From contig VXBP01004577.1 of assembly GCA_013400115.1 (NCBI GenBank), forward strand, positions 992,001-1,056,000: a DNA stretch of 64,000 nucleotides, given 5' to 3'. The notes beneath the pieces are model-generated. The model did no database searches. It was given only the letters and a program-made list of their open reading frames with translations, and was not told the DNA's origin. Below, piece by piece: positions 37,241 through 50,738 of this stretch. Positions within the stretch are counted from its first letter, which is position 1; each line of letters begins with the position of its first letter. The translations under genes were made by a program, and so were the position numbers. This stretch comes from Rhinopomastus cyanomelas. Taxonomy: Eukaryota; Chordata; Aves; Bucerotiformes; Rhinopomastidae.

Positions 37241-38100
37241 ATAGAATCATTAGGGATTGGAAGGGACCTTGAAAGATCATTTAGTCCAATCCCCCTGACA
37301 CAGCAGCATCACCTAGACCAAGTCACACAGGAACACATCCTGGCAGATCTTAAACATCTCCAGAGAAGGGGACTCCACAACCCCCCTGGGCAGCCTGTTC
37401 CAGTGCTCTGTCACCCTCACTGGGAAGAAGTTCCTTCTCATATTGATGTGGAACCTCCTATGTTCCAGCTTACACCCATTGCCCCTCATCCTATCACCAG
37501 ATGACACTGAGAAGAGCCTGGCTCCATCCTCCTGACACCCACCCTTCACATATTTATAGACATGAATGAGGTCACCCCTTAGTCTCCTCTTCTCCAAACT
37601 AAAGAGACCGAGCTCCCTCAGCCTCTCCACATAAGGGAGACATTCTGCTTCCTTCATCATCCTCGTCGCTCTACTCTGGACTCCCTCCAGCAGGTCTGTG
37701 TCCTTATTGGACTGAGGCGCCCAGAACTGGACACAATACTCCAGATGTGGTCTCACTAGAACAGCGTAGAGGGGGAGAAGAACGTCTCTTGATCTGCTAA
37801 CTACCCCACTTCTGATCCACCCCAGGATGCTGTTGGCCCTCTTGGCCACAAGAGCACACTGCTGGCTCATGGTCATCCTGCTGTCCACCAGGACCGCCAG
37901 GTCCCTTTCTGCTACACTGCTCTTCAACAGGTCAGTCCCCAACCTATACTGGTACCTGCGGTTGTTCTTGCCCAGATGCAAGACTCTACACTTACCCTTG
38001 TTATACTCATTAGAATTCTCTCTGCCAAGCTCTCCAGCCTGTCCAGGTCCTGCTGAAAGGCAGCACAGTCTGCTGGGGTGTCGGCGACACCACCCAGCTT
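37241..38100 (-). mobile_element. CR1 LINE, 860 bases, best-preserved copy
   Basis: A minus-oriented CR1 with a 222-codon uninterrupted ORF2 C-terminus (37981 down to 37313). It includes CRVLHLGKNN upstream in the same frame, AERDLAVLVDSRM, LVRPHLEYCVQFWAP, LRELGLFSLEKRRLRGD, GDRMRGNGCKLEHRRFH and TEHWNRLP. Upstream the frame is shifted by a one-base change near LDRLESLAERI. The element is truncated just before the FADDT catalytic box, after KLGGV. The long open frame marks it as young. No clear target-site duplication was found. Confidence 0.97.
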
Positions 38101-38387
38101 TAAATTTTGATGAGCTGTGTCAATGACACACAAGCAAAAAGGTACCAGGCTGCTAATGGGCATTCAATAAGAAAACAGAACAGTCTCTCACCTATTAAGG
38201 GTAAGACCGTCTACCTACAGTCTTCATTCCTACATCACTCCACCTAATCCAGTAGCGATCAAAACTTGGGGGTTTACAAGTACTGATGTGTACACTGTGT
38301 CAACTCTGCAGGCAGGATTCCAAATGTTATATCTTTTAACACCCTAGGCATAAAAATAAAGAGCTTTTAAGCAGCTGCACATTTTGT

Positions 38388-38491
38388 GGGCTCTGAGCAA
38401 CCTGGTCTAGCTAAAGATACCTCTGATCCCTGCAGGGGGTTGCATTAGATCACCTTTAAGAGTTCATTGCATCTCACTGCATTCTGAGGTA
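38388..38491 (+). mobile_element. Old CR1 3' end
   Basis: A diverged plus-oriented CR1 3' end: gagcaacctggtctagctaa, gatccctgcagggggttgca, ttagatcacctttaag and a decayed tail cattctgag. Confidence 0.75.
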
Positions 38492-39131
38492 TGTTATTTA
38501 GATGCACACGTATGTATGTATATGAAGGTGGCTGGAAGGTGATTGATAACCCTGGAGGGCATGAACTAAAGCAGTACCTCCAATTCAGGAAAAAAATCAT
38601 ACATAATGAATCATACAAAGAATCTGGCACTCTGGTGCAAGAATACCACAAAGTGCTTTGAGTATGTCAAGGCTCTGTGGGATACCAAAAGACAGAAGAG
38701 CCACATATCAGTTAATCAACAATGAATTAGTATGTTGTCAAAGATCTGACCGCTCCTAATATATGTTTGTATCCCAAAGAAACCACAAGAGCTTTTATCT
38801 CACTCTTGCCTTGGCAGATCACTTTTTCTGCTGACATTAAATATCCATTGACCTAATACAAACCTTTTGTAAATGTCACTCTTCCTTAAACTAAAGAGGT
38901 TTTCTGTATTAGTTTTGGCTGCACGTTTATGAACCAAGATACATATGAGTTGTTAACACACTTGTAAAACACTTACTTGGGTTTCCAAGCCTGAAGAATC
39001 AAGGTAAATACAAGAGTAAGAAGTCTGCATACAGCATGCACCACATCTCTGTCACTGGCTTTTATTTCCTCTGCTCTGGGATAAAGTTCTAATGAACCTT
39101 ACAAGTCTTGCAGAAAGTAATTAATGAAGAA

Positions 39132-39204
39132 AGATCTTGCTGTGTCAGGGGGATCGGACTAGATGGTCTTTCGAGGTCCCTTCCAATCCCTGATGATTCT
39201 ATGA
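39132..39204 (+). mobile_element. CR1 3' tail fragment
   Basis: About 73 bases of 3' UTR: gatcttgctgtgtcaggggg, tctttcgaggtcccttccaa, ccctgatgattctatg. Confidence 0.93.
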
Positions 39205-41598
39205 AAGCCCATATGAAGGTATATCATAATTGGGCATAACGATGAAACAAATTTAAGGGGTGTCTGATATGTCTCTTGATTCTAGTCAAACTTATCTTGT
39301 AATGACTTGATGAAGTGTTAGGATTAAAAGAGGTCCAGGGGGCCTGTTAGCACTGCCCTTTTTCTAAGCGTCCAGCTAAACTTTTGCTTCAGTCTCCTCA
39401 AACTCCGTTTTGGAATTGAAAGTCTATGAGCCTAAGCAATTTCTTAAGCTCAAAACTTCCTTTTACCTAGTGCTTATAAGTAAAATAATAAAAATGCAGT
39501 TTTCCAAATTAGGTCTGCTTATACAAGTATAGATATTTTCTGGTATGTATGCAGATTGTTTGGTCTGGATGTTTCTTGGCTGCCTGGTTCATAACTGGGA
39601 CAACATACACACTTACTTGGCCATTAATTTTTCCCTGTTAAGACTCAACTCAAAATTCCAGTTGGTAATAAAATGAAGTAGAACTGCCAAGACTCTGATC
39701 AGCTGTATCACATTACCCACTGCACAAACATTTGTGAAGAGAATCCTGAGGGACTTACCTGTGAAGCTCCATGCAGTAAACTGCTCCAGTAAAATGCTCT
39801 GTGTTAGGGGTGGTTGCAGCTAACATCAGGCAAGTGATGTGAAAATGGTTGGGAAACTGCAGTGATCAAAGACTAGCATGTGGCTTGTATTTTAAGAATC
39901 ACTTCTAGCCAACCACAGTATTTTTTCAATGAAGTACTACATAAGACCATAATTCAATAGACTCATGTGGAATACTCTAATAGTCTCAGAGTTCCAGATG
40001 AGGCAAGGGTAATAGCAAGTTACAATGCATAGGCACACAGGAGAAACCAATCACTTTATCCACATCTGAAACAGTTTGCTGGTGTGGTTCCTGGCAGCTG
40101 GTTAGTAAGGCATCTCACATCTTACAGTATACACTGAGATAGGTACACAGATTATTATGGCCAGGTGAAATTCCAGGAGATATTTCACTACAACAGGGCA
40201 TAATTGTGCAAAAACAAAAAAGGAAGCAGAGCTTAACAATCCTTTCAAATGTGTACATGGTGGAAAATCAGACAGGCAAAGCCAGAGTGTTCCAGTGCTC
40301 AAAACACCCTTTATTGCTTTATAAACTCACTATAAGGACAGTAAAATAATGTCCCTAAACCATTCTGAGGTGTCACATCAGAGATACAGGGAAGGAAGAA
40401 ATGCCACCTGCATAATGCAGGTCTTCACTCAATCACTAACCCAGCCTGGTGATGCTTATGGCAGCACAGATGCAGTCACAGCCCATGGAGGCAGGTCTGG
40501 AGATCAAGCATGCATGGCACAGCTGATGCCACGGTTCATAAATAAGAACATAATTATTTATATAAAGTTTTTGAAGGCACCTGTTTCTTATGCAATGACC
40601 ATTTAGGTTTTATGGCAACCAGGGGCCCATAATTTTCTCTGTATACTTATTTTTTCCTTTTGTAGCCTTGTTAGTATCTAGAACTGGGAGGTACTTACCA
40701 GTCACTCAAGACATAGATTATCATTTCTAAAGCCAATTTCTTAACATATTGGTCTCATGTCACCTTTCATTTTCTGTTTTCTGCAAGTTCTGCCCCAATA
40801 CCTTCACCCACCTTTATCTCTAGGACAGGAGTAGGAGTTACCAACCCGAGCACCTTAAGCTGAAAGCATCAGACAGCATTTGGCTTGGCTCTCCAATCTT
40901 GTAACCCCAAACACCTGGGCAGCAGTAGACACAGAAGCAGTAGTTCTGATATATGGCAGATTACTCTCCATCTGACACCTTTTGAGAGGCATGTTAGGCT
41001 GCCATGTGACTGGGCTTCTTCTTCATCAAACTATCATTCTACTTTTTGCCCAGTGACTGGGAGAAAGAAGAGACAAGACCTAAAGAGAGGCAGCCCTGCT
41101 TTAGAAATCGGTGGCACCACTAGGAATCACTTTTCAGACAGGGATCACCAAGAAAGAAGGGAGGTAATGGTTAGTAGGGAGCAATGATTTTGTTGTCTCT
41201 TTCGTGCCTGCCCTGCTGCAGCACCATAGCAGGAGACCAGATCACCCCAGCCCAGCAGAGGGCAATCCCAGCGAATAGCTCAGGAGATCAGTGCTGCTGC
41301 TGGTGTTTAATTACAATGGGAAAGGTTAAAAAAGCAACTGAGGCACAGCCATCCAGCTGCTGGCACCTCCCCATGACCCTTGCTGCCTGCACCAGCCCTA
41401 AGGGGTGAGAGTTGGTCATTTCAGGTCAGCTTGAGACCTCAGGAGCTCTGGCCCTTTCAATAATTTTTACGTGCTTGGAGGGTTTGATGGGATCAAGCTC
41501 TGATGGAAAGAGGAGTCCTAAAAAGCAGCCAGATTTTAAGATGTGGGGATATGAAAAGACTTATCCTGGAGGACTGCAAGTTAAACCTTGCTAATGTC

Positions 41599-41620
41599 TT
41601 TTTTTTTTTTTTTTGTACAG
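41599..41620 (+). repeat. Poly-T run ending in an acceptor-like site
   Basis: A run of about 16 T followed by gtacag and preceded by the branch-point-like gctaatg. It has the form of a 3' splice site on the plus strand, but no convincing exon follows. Confidence 0.4.
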
Positions 41621-43531
41621 CTTCAAATCTTTTCTAGGCCTGCTTGGAAGAATTTTTGCGAGTTAAAAAAAAATCAGAGCAGCTTAGTAGACAGACGATT
41701 TCTGGATGCTTATTTCCTCTGCTAAAAGAAGGAACTCACTTCATTTCTTCTGAGTACAGAGAGTGTACATTTCCCATGCACTCTGGCACCAGCAAGTATG
41801 TTTCCCCTAATGCATATTAGCTAGCCATAAGTCCTTTTGTCTATAGTCCAATGGAGTAAGTGCAAACCCCTACTCATCTACGTAGGTATTTGTTAAATTC
41901 TAGGCAGTTGGTGGGCACTGAAAGGCAGCGATAGCACTGAAATCATGCAACACCAGAGCTCACTATATCACTTTTCTATATAGAAGGGAAATTAATTGGT
42001 CTTAGCTGTATAAATGTACATGTCAAATCATTGAAAAAAACCCATACCTATTTGAGATAATCCTGGGAGAAGGCATTTGGTGTTCCCTCCATCAGCAGCA
42101 CTGCTCAGCAAACGACCCAGAATAGCTGCGCTGTAGTAGACAAGCCTGGCGGAGACAGAGTCATGGATGAATGCTGTAAGGTCTGCAGTCTCCTAGCCAG
42201 CCAAAGGTGATTAACAGCAGCACACACTTGTGTACTGTTCCTTAAAAGCTGCTGCAGAAATCAGGCTGTACAGGGCAGGGATGATTACAGGAAGCGCTAC
42301 AGTAGTGGAGTTCCAGGAATGGAATTCTATAACATTACCTTGGGGTTCTCTTCTAGTGACATCCCTTGTTACCTGCGATGTCTTGTAGTTGTCACACAGG
42401 CCATCACTTATCCCAGAGCACCAATGGGTTCAGGGTGGAATATTCAGTATTCTCTGAGGAGCACATCTTCTGATACTTTACCTCTGACCTACAGTGAGAA
42501 GATAGGATCCAGAAGAGCCCTTGAAAAAGTGCAATTGCTGAAATCTCTCCACTCAGAATCAAATCTACTACAATGCAAGTCTCCCAGTAATGGCTCACCC
42601 CAATGCTCCTACAAATCTGTGTGTATCTATGTATATGGAAATACACATATAATACACATAGAAGTACCCAATACCATTTCTTTAAGCACTTTGTCATACC
42701 TACGTTCATTAATACACAGTCAGTTCAAAGGTTAATGAAATTTAAGAGTTGCTTAAACCCAAGCTCATTATGAGACACTTGGCTGCAATTTGCAGCAATG
42801 CTCATTCATTTTAAACTCTGCCTAATGTGAGGTAGAAAATCGCATCAGATCAAGTCCATCTCATAAACCCTACATAGAAGGAAATAACATTACAGAGCCT
42901 ATTTGCTGTGACTTGGCTATTGAATTAATTAGAACAAGAAAGATGAGTATCAAATCTCCACTAGATGTGGCAGAAATCAGTAGTACCAGTAATGCATTAA
43001 TCACAGACAGGAAGCTTGGCTCTATAAACTCTTGCACTCTAATTACAAGAAGCAACTACTAAACATTTGAAGACCTCTTCACTTCTTTATTAAACCAATT
43101 AAACTAATATTTTTGCTTCATGGCATGGTATGAGATTATTTTCCTTTCACTTATTTAGGAAAAGAGTTAGGGTTAAAGAGACAAGTTAGAGAAAGACAAG
43201 TCTAACGTTGTCAGTGCTACGGTGCGTCATTTTGAAATGCGCTGTTTGGAACCATTGGCACTTAAGCACTATTTATGCAATTTTGCTGTGCACCCTGACT
43301 TCTGCTGGGGGCTTTGGACTGTAGAAAGAAGATATTTAGTCACATATATACCCATGGAAATATCTACCAGTAGTTTGGTACTTCCTGTCACGGCCTACTG
43401 AAAGAACAAGGAAGGGAAGCACTGTGATTTCCTCATTGGAAGGAAAAGAACAGAGCAGAGGCAGACAGATTATTGGAAACTCAGTTCCGGTATCTGTGCC
43501 GGAGCAGAGGTACTTGGCATCAGGGAGAAAA

Positions 43532-43978
43532 GGTCCAAAGCAATGAGGATGATGAAGGAAGTGGAGCACCTCCCCTATGAGGAGAGGCTGAGGGAGCTGG
43601 GTCTCTTGAGCTTGGAGAAGAGGAGACTGAGGGGTGACATAATTAATGTCTATGAATATGTGAAGGGTGGGTGTCAGGAGGGTGGAGCCAGGCTCTTCTC
43701 AATGTCACCTGGTGATAGGACAAGGGGCAATGGTTGTAAGCAGGAATATAGGAGGTTCCACATAAATATGAGAAGGAACTTCTTCACATTGAGGGTGACA
43801 GAGCACTAGAACAGGCTGCCCAGGGAGGGTGTGGAGTCTCCTTCACTGGAGATGTTTAAGACCTGCCAGGATGTGTTCCTGTGTGACTTGGTCTAGGGGA
43901 TCCTGCTGTGTTAGAAGGATTGGACTGGATGACCTTTTGAGGTCCCTTCCAATCCCTAATGATTCTGTGGTTCTGTGA
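43532..43978 (+). mobile_element. CR1 LINE 3' fragment (447 bases)
   Basis: A plus-oriented copy of the common subfamily with an open frame from MRMMKEVEHLPYEERL through LSLEKRRLRGD and INMRRNFFTLRVTEH, then a stop where tggaacagg has become tagaacagg. The 3' UTR and tail gattctgtggttctgtg are intact. Confidence 0.96.
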
Positions 43979-46900
43979 AAGCTGATAAGGGTGGTCTGTA
44001 TAAAGCCTTAGCAAGGAGAATGTGAACTACTGCAGGGAGAAAGAAGGGGCAAAAAAGGTAAGTGAAGTAGCGTGCATGAAGACACTGACCTTCCTATGTA
44101 GTGCAGAAATGTTCTGATCCAGACAAAAGTTAGAAATCATAATTTTAAAGGGGCAACTTCAGTCAGAAAAAGCAGTTCAGTGCTTTGGATCAGGTGATGA
44201 TGTCGCTTTTGTTATGAACGTCTCTGTTCATTGAAAGGAAACACACAGGCTTCTTCAGACTGCTGCTAAGCCTGGGAACAGTTACCGCAGTACACTGGAC
44301 CAAGCACAGAAACCTCTGTTAGTTTTATACAGTCAAATACTTAAAGTCTCTTCTAGAAGCTGCTTGACTCTCCAGTTTTCACACGGGACCTACCCACAGG
44401 CAGTGAATCAGGCTCTGTTTTGCGGTTGCATTCTACCTTTGAACTTGGTAATTCTCTCATCTCCTAATCTCCTTTCCTGTAGGAACTGGCAGCTTGTCTG
44501 GCTTTAAGCAGAAGCAATGCTAATTAGTTTGCATTTTTGGCTTTTGGTTTTTTGTTTTGCATTGGGGATTTTTTCCACTTGCTTTAATTTTTAGGGGGCT
44601 GCTCAGTCTTTAATTTTGGACCTCCCTCTCTGATAATCAGCTGCAGTGACAGTAACAGAGAAGAAAACAATCAACAATCAGTCCAGTCTGTCCCACCCAG
44701 TGGGAAGCAGTTATCCCTCATAGTCCTATGAATCACAAGATTTCCTCGGTTGGCGTTTGGGAAAATCAATAGCGACAGCTCTATATCACAGCTGGCTGTT
44801 GTGGCTAAACAGGTATTTTCAAGTAGCACAGCTCATCACTGGGGCCATTGTACAGAGGATTCAAAGAATCTGGCCTCTGTTTAGATGATGGTCTTTGTTT
44901 TCCCCTGTGTAGACATGGCAAACACAAAAGGCTTCCAAGACTGTGCTCATTAACTTTCAGGTCAGATGCATTCAACTCGCGTTTGGTCTTTCTGTTCTTC
45001 AGATTATTGCTCCAGCATGCTACGTAGGTTTTTGCTGATGTTTTCAGACATCAGATAAAATCTGAAACATCCAAGAGTTAAATCAGCATTGAGACCTCCT
45101 TTTCTGAAGCTGCAGATGTTTGAACACTAAAACCATGGGCTTTTCCACTGGAGTTTGTTTCTTTCCTTTTAACTGTCTGAGCTCAAAATGCTTTCCCCAG
45201 ACTGAAAGAGAAAGAAATCTTTCATCATTCTTCCAGTGTGGCCTCTATAGGTCCTGTGCACGTTGCTGCTGTGTCGAGTCTGGTTCCTGAGACACATTCA
45301 GACTGATGTGCTTCAGTCCATTCAGTAAGGGACCTGATACTCTTCTTCCAAGTAGCACAGGGCAGGATTTTCACGAGAACATCTGCCTTACTCCTGCAGC
45401 ATCACATGAAGTGCTACCAGAAATGCTGAGAATGAAAAGAACATTGACTCTATGATGACAACAGTGCTTTTGACCTTGAGATTTACTTTCCTTTTCTTTA
45501 ATGTTCCTGCTCCCTTAAAGTGATGAAGACCATCCAATGTCTTTCGCTATTCTCTTTTTTGTTTTTGTTTTTTTAAACAGAAACAGCCACGGAAAACTGG
45601 AAACTGGAACATCATGGAAATTATTTTATTGTTAAGTTTTCATTCTATAAGTTATTGGTCTGCAACTTGGGGCTTCGTATAATGAAGAGATATTGAAGCT
45701 GAGAATCAGTTTGAATCTAAAGTTTTGCCCGTGCCAGGTACAGCTTGGCTGTGTAAAACAAGTACAGCCAAAACCTGCTCTTACTCTGCAGGTAACAGAA
45801 CAGACTGATCTGAGCATCTACATCCAATTTGCCAGGGTGTATTAGTGCATGCAGATTGCATGGAAGAGAAGCTGTTTTCTCTTGCTCTACAAGTGGGTCT
45901 GCCCAATTGTGGCTGGTGGTGAGACCATAATTGCTGGTGGATGGGAGAGAAAGTGCCTGGCTACTGTATTGAACAAAGCAGTCCTACTGTGTCAGAAACA
46001 TGCATGTATTGGGACAGAGGAGATGTCCTGCTGTGTCACAGCCAGGTGACAAACTCTCTGTCTCTGCCAGCGTCAGCTGGAGCTGCGCCTGGAGAGCACA
46101 GAGAAGCCTGCCTGCATTCTGCAGTCCATTTTCTCTCACACCTTCCCAGCATCCGGAACTGTTGGATTAGAAGAGCCTAAACCTTTTAAGAACTCCTTAT
46201 TGACTTGTTCAAAAGTTGGCATAAGCACTTCTGAATCTAATGGCACTGTTTGCCTCTGAAGCCTTCCATAGCAGCAGGTTCCTGCAGCTGGTCATTCTTT
46301 GCTGTGTGAGAAAGGGCTTGCTTTCATCATTTAAAATTCACCTTCTACTCATTTTGTTAATTCACAGCTTTCAGGTTGTTCCCATGGGATTTCCAATCCT
46401 GTAAATGTCGAGCACCCCCTCAGCAGGGGAATTGCTACTTATGCAGCTTTCAATCTTTGAAAGGACCTTTACTCCAATCCTATGGACATTTAATTTCTTT
46501 ATTAATTTTGGGGAAGAAACACAGGTAATACAAAGTACCAAGATACTGGGACTGGTAGGTAGAAGCCTGTGCCCTGGTGCAGTTGATTCCTCAAGCATCA
46601 TCTGGTGATGCAGGTCAAGTGGCAGGTAGCAACAGCATGACAGACGCAGTAGAAGCTGATATGTGGAAGACACAAAATAGGTCTGATTGAGCAAAACTAG
46701 TAATGGGCAAGCCACATGTCAGAGGAGGTCACCACTAAAAGGATTAAAATGTTAGCTGCCATCCACAAAAGGAAGGAAATGGCCAGAGCAAACTGTAGGA
46801 TTGAAAGTCGCAGCCACAAAAGCAGCCGCCATCAATTACCAGTGATCAATGTACCAGTGCTATACAGTCAGCTGTAAGGTTTGAGAACACCTAGTCAGCC

Positions 46901-49122
46901 TCCCTGATGTTGTTCAAGGAAGCCATAAACATCCCTAGGTCAGCAGGATATAAATGCAGCAGGGATTTATGCACTTAGTAATAAACAAAGACAGTTATTT
47001 AGGACTTCTTTCCACTGAAATTTTCCAAACCTTAATGCCATGTCAGCTGTAGTAGGACATCTCCTCACTTTCAGTTGGAGAGATATTAACAACAAAGCAA
47101 ACTCTTGCAAACACAGTCAAACCCCAAATGCTAGATTTAAAATTTTTTGACTACATGAAGCAGGGCATAAGTGAGAGATAGCCTGAGTACCCCACCTTTG
47201 AAAGGGGCAAACAGAGATCCAGCCAAACATCTTTGGGAAAGAAACAGATGTAGAACGATGTTGACATTGATGAGTGTTTATCATATAAATTTGTGTCATA
47301 AAATATGAAAAATGGAAAAAAAAGAAGTCAGAGGCAAAAATATATGAGAATCATTAATCAATGATAAGGAATGGAAGGGTACAAGACAAATCCAAAGGCA
47401 CACAGTAATGACTTTGGCTCTTTATCACATAAGACTGCTATATCACTTAATAGGAAAAAAGTAAACAAAAATAACACAGGGAAAAACAAAGATGAAGATC
47501 CTACTGGTACAGTTGACTCCCTCTGGCATAAACAATGATAAGCAAACAAGAACTGTTTCTGCAACAGGCAAATGGGGCTGTTACAGCTGTCTAGGTGGGT
47601 GGTAGTGGAACGCTCTCAGCACGTACAGGTTTCATCAGTGGTGTAACACCGCGGCAGGCGGTGATTTAGAAAGCTGTAGTAGTGACTATTTGTTCTGTGT
47701 TTTCCATAGTGTCATCACTGCCAGCCAAGGGATCGAACTGAAAGGATGTGCAGCTCTAGAGATTAGTGTTTCAAGACAAAATGATTAGTCAAGGCTTTGC
47801 AAAGTTGTCCAAGGGGCACTAAAGACAATAAAAGGTGTGTGTCAGGATCCCTGACACCTGCAAAGAAGGTTCCAGTAATGTGTTATTTCTGCCTAGGTAG
47901 CAGATTTCTTATAGCATTATGTGTTTTAAAGGCAGAAAGGGACCATTATCGTCCTTTGGCTGTGACTTTCTACATACTGTAGCTGCAAACTTTCATCCAA
48001 GAGAGGTTTTTTCTAGAAAACCATGCAATCTTAAGGCCTTAAATGATTGAGAGACTGACTGCCACATAACATGAAGGATACATGCCTTATCAAGCTGACA
48101 CTGTCCAGTTCATATTTCTTACTGTTGGATTGCACTGCCTCTCTGTAATATGGCATTCTGACTAAACGTATTCATTTTCTGAAAAAAATCCACTTTGTGC
48201 TGTGAGATACTGTCATCCCTCAAGATGCTTACAGACAGCAGTCAGGTCAGTCAGCAGTCTAAAGAAGGGAACAAAACCCATTTCTAATGCTCTGCATTAT
48301 TGTGCCTGATAACGTAATTGTCAGTGTTTAATTCCCAGAGATAAAATTGCTTTTCTCTCTGATTTCTTCTTCTGTCTAGCAAAGGTTCTTTTCTTGCCTC
48401 CTATACAGATTTTCCCTACAGAAAAAAACAGAAAGGCAAAGGTAGATTAATTGTGCATCACCTTGACAGCAGACACTGAAAATTGCCTTTTGTCTCACAT
48501 TTCTGGGTGATACTTCTCCCAGTCTGTAACAGTGCGCTAGTCCTACATAGGACAAAGTTTACGAGACCACATTTACACTGAGAGGGTAAAGGTGAGGAAT
48601 GTCTTTACAAAGTGAAGTACATTATATGCACTTTAATACTGTCCTTTCTGCTTTTCCTAGAAATCCCCTTCTCTCCAGCTTGTAGCATCCATTAGACACA
48701 CAAACAAATAAGCCATCAGGCCTCTCTGCAGATTATATTGATCTTAAATAATCTTTGAAACACATTCTCTTTCTTAAGATGTCTCTGTCTCATTAGAAGC
48801 ATCAGCTGCAGAAAGTTATTTATATCATGTTGGAGAAGCCTACAGCAGCCTCCTCTGCTTGCCCTCTTTCATGTGGGACACAAGTGCACCCCTGCCATTC
48901 CTCTCAAATATATTTGCTCTGCCATCATCCCCGAGCGCTGAAACGGACCCTCCTTCGTAATCGGCATCATCCTCCTCCCCGCTCATCTCCTGATGTCCTG
49001 CACTAAGAGCCAGCCCTGCCATACTCCAGCACAGTCTGCTCCTGGGCTACTTGCTACTGAAAGCTCCCCTAAAAATGCTGACTCTGCAACAAAGAGGTCC
49101 TTGGTTGATTGGCACAAACACA

Positions 49123-49220
49123 TGACCTTATGTATAGGTCACGTATACGTGGTACAGGCACACTTACACAGCGTGGTACAGGTATAGCCATGTCTCATAC
49201 GTATGCCACGTACACGGTCA
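49123..49220. promoter_or_regulatory. Clustered palindromes with ACGTG and AGGTCA half-sites
   Basis: TGACCT at 49123-49128 and AGGTCA at 49136-49141 form an everted repeat with a 7-base spacer. The second half-site overlaps the perfect 12-base palindrome CACGTATACGTG at 49140-49151. A repeated cgtggtacagg follows at about 49149 and 49172, and further TACGTA and CACGTA cores near 49198-49213. ACGTG is the core of bHLH-PAS and other bHLH sites, and AGGTCA is the nuclear receptor half-site. Function is inference only. Confidence 0.3.
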
Positions 49221-50109
49221 CATGGGGCTGTGTATTCAAACAGATACCTTGTGAGTAGGTACAAACATAAATAGGTGGGTTAAAATAATATCTTCTCCTT
49301 AGCCATTTGTCTCACTTATGTTTGACAAATACAATCAGAAGACAACAGCCAGTGATACCTTAGCTGTCAAGTCTACCTCTCTTTATCCTCAGGGATGGAA
49401 GACAATTCCATAAAAGGAAAGTTCAGACAAACCATTTCCTTCAAATAGAAATCACCTTGAAGGTCTAAAGACTGAACAATTTCTTTAGGAGACAGCGCAG
49501 GAGTGAATCTCAAAATACCTAAGGGAGACCTTTCCAGAACTGTAGGAGAAACTACATGCCCACATTTGGGTTATAAGTAAAGAATGTGGTTTATTCCTCG
49601 GGGTAACTTAATTGTTTGGTTACTAAGGGATGCAAATGGCCTAAAGCAGCTTTTACAGAAAGGAGTAAATATGATAATGCAGCTGAACTTCTCCATTTGC
49701 TGCTGGATGCCCAGAAACAAAAGGACAGCAACTACTATGTGACACACAAGCCCCTTTTCGTAAAGGAAAGCCCTTGTTTATGTAAATACCCTTTTCTAGC
49801 AATTTAGCAGCAGCTGCTAACCACAAGTGTTTTAATTGCCACTACACTATTTCAATTAGTAGTCTCTGCTTTGTTCCTATCTCTCTATGGACGTGCAGTA
49901 AATTATTGTAATTTGTTATGATGGACAGCATTAGAATGGCCTCTATTAGCACTTCCACAGCGGAGAGACTCTCGTAATGTCTGTCAGCAACCCTTGCAGG
50001 TGATGGCAGTGATGGTGAGGAGGGACACCATCATACATCTACTGTGAGTGAAAATCAGGCAACTGAGTTCTGAGTAATTACTCATTTTTTCCCTTGTTCT
50101 TTGTTTCAG

Positions 50110-50127
50110 ACATACATATAGAAACAG
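50110..50127 (+). other. Micro-exon-like 18 bases between strong splice signals
   Basis: The plus strand shows a polypyrimidine tract ending ttctttgtttcag, then 18 bases, then the perfect donor CAG|gtaagt. The size is divisible by three. No flanking exon is recognised, so this may be chance. Confidence 0.2.
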
Positions 50128-50738
50128 GTAAGTAAGCTCACTTGTGCAAAATTCAAAATCATTTTAAAATTGGCATTTTGCAGCTAATGTGTTCCTTTTG
50201 TGCTTCTGTTCATTTTGGGTGTTTGATTTCAAACACTGAAGGGCAGTAAGTTAGCATTTTAAAAGGAGGCTTATTATACAGTGGGTGGCAACACAGAGTG
50301 GCTTAAGGAGAGAGACAGTTTCTCTGTAACCTTGCTGACCCCGGCAAGCTGTAAAAATCAATAGGAGCATCAAACCAATTAAGGGGTACTGAGAAGTTTA
50401 CAGAGGCTGAAAATGGAACTAAGGGACAGAGTCATTGATTTATTGTCATGAAGTGATCCCAAATAATAGATTTATAATTCCATTGTTTTCCATTGGATTC
50501 TTTTTCTTATTTAAAGCAATCAAATAGGAGGCCTCTTCTGATGTGGGTGCATTCATTAATTATCCTCGTGAGAGGTGCTTTTGTCCTCCTTGCTCTTTAC
50601 AACACTTGAAGATGCACTGAGGCCAAAAACAAATGATTGAAAAAGGTTGATGGCTCAGTAGGTGAGAGAACCATTCTCACTCTACTTCTGGGTGGGTGGG
50701 AGGGAATGTAAATGCTAAAACAAACTCTCTAAGAAGTG

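Larger units (their letters stand above)
38492..43531. other. Intergenic sequence
   Basis: Apart from a CR1 tail at 39132-39204 and a poly-T run at 41599-41614, no genes or repeats are recognised. Open frames around 40885-41594 on the plus strand are short and carry no family signature. Confidence 0.5.
43979..50738. other. Intergenic sequence
   Basis: About 6.8 kb with no recognised genes or transposons. It contains the palindrome cluster near 49123-49220 and the exon-like 18-mer at 50110-50127, listed separately. Confidence 0.5.

Noticed and set aside
39762..39805. Minus-strand exon ending at the donor CACAG|gtaagt near 39761
   Set aside because: The donor is perfect but the acceptor is poor and the segment is only about 40 bases; isolated GTAAGT sites are expected by chance.
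41621..41794. Exon after the poly-T acceptor-like site
   Set aside because: The donor-like AA|gtatgt is weak, there is no open frame or known product, and poly-T plus AG arises by chance.
44050..44070. Plus-strand donor AAAAAG|gtaagt
   Set aside because: No acceptor or open frame upstream; it directly follows a purine-rich stretch.
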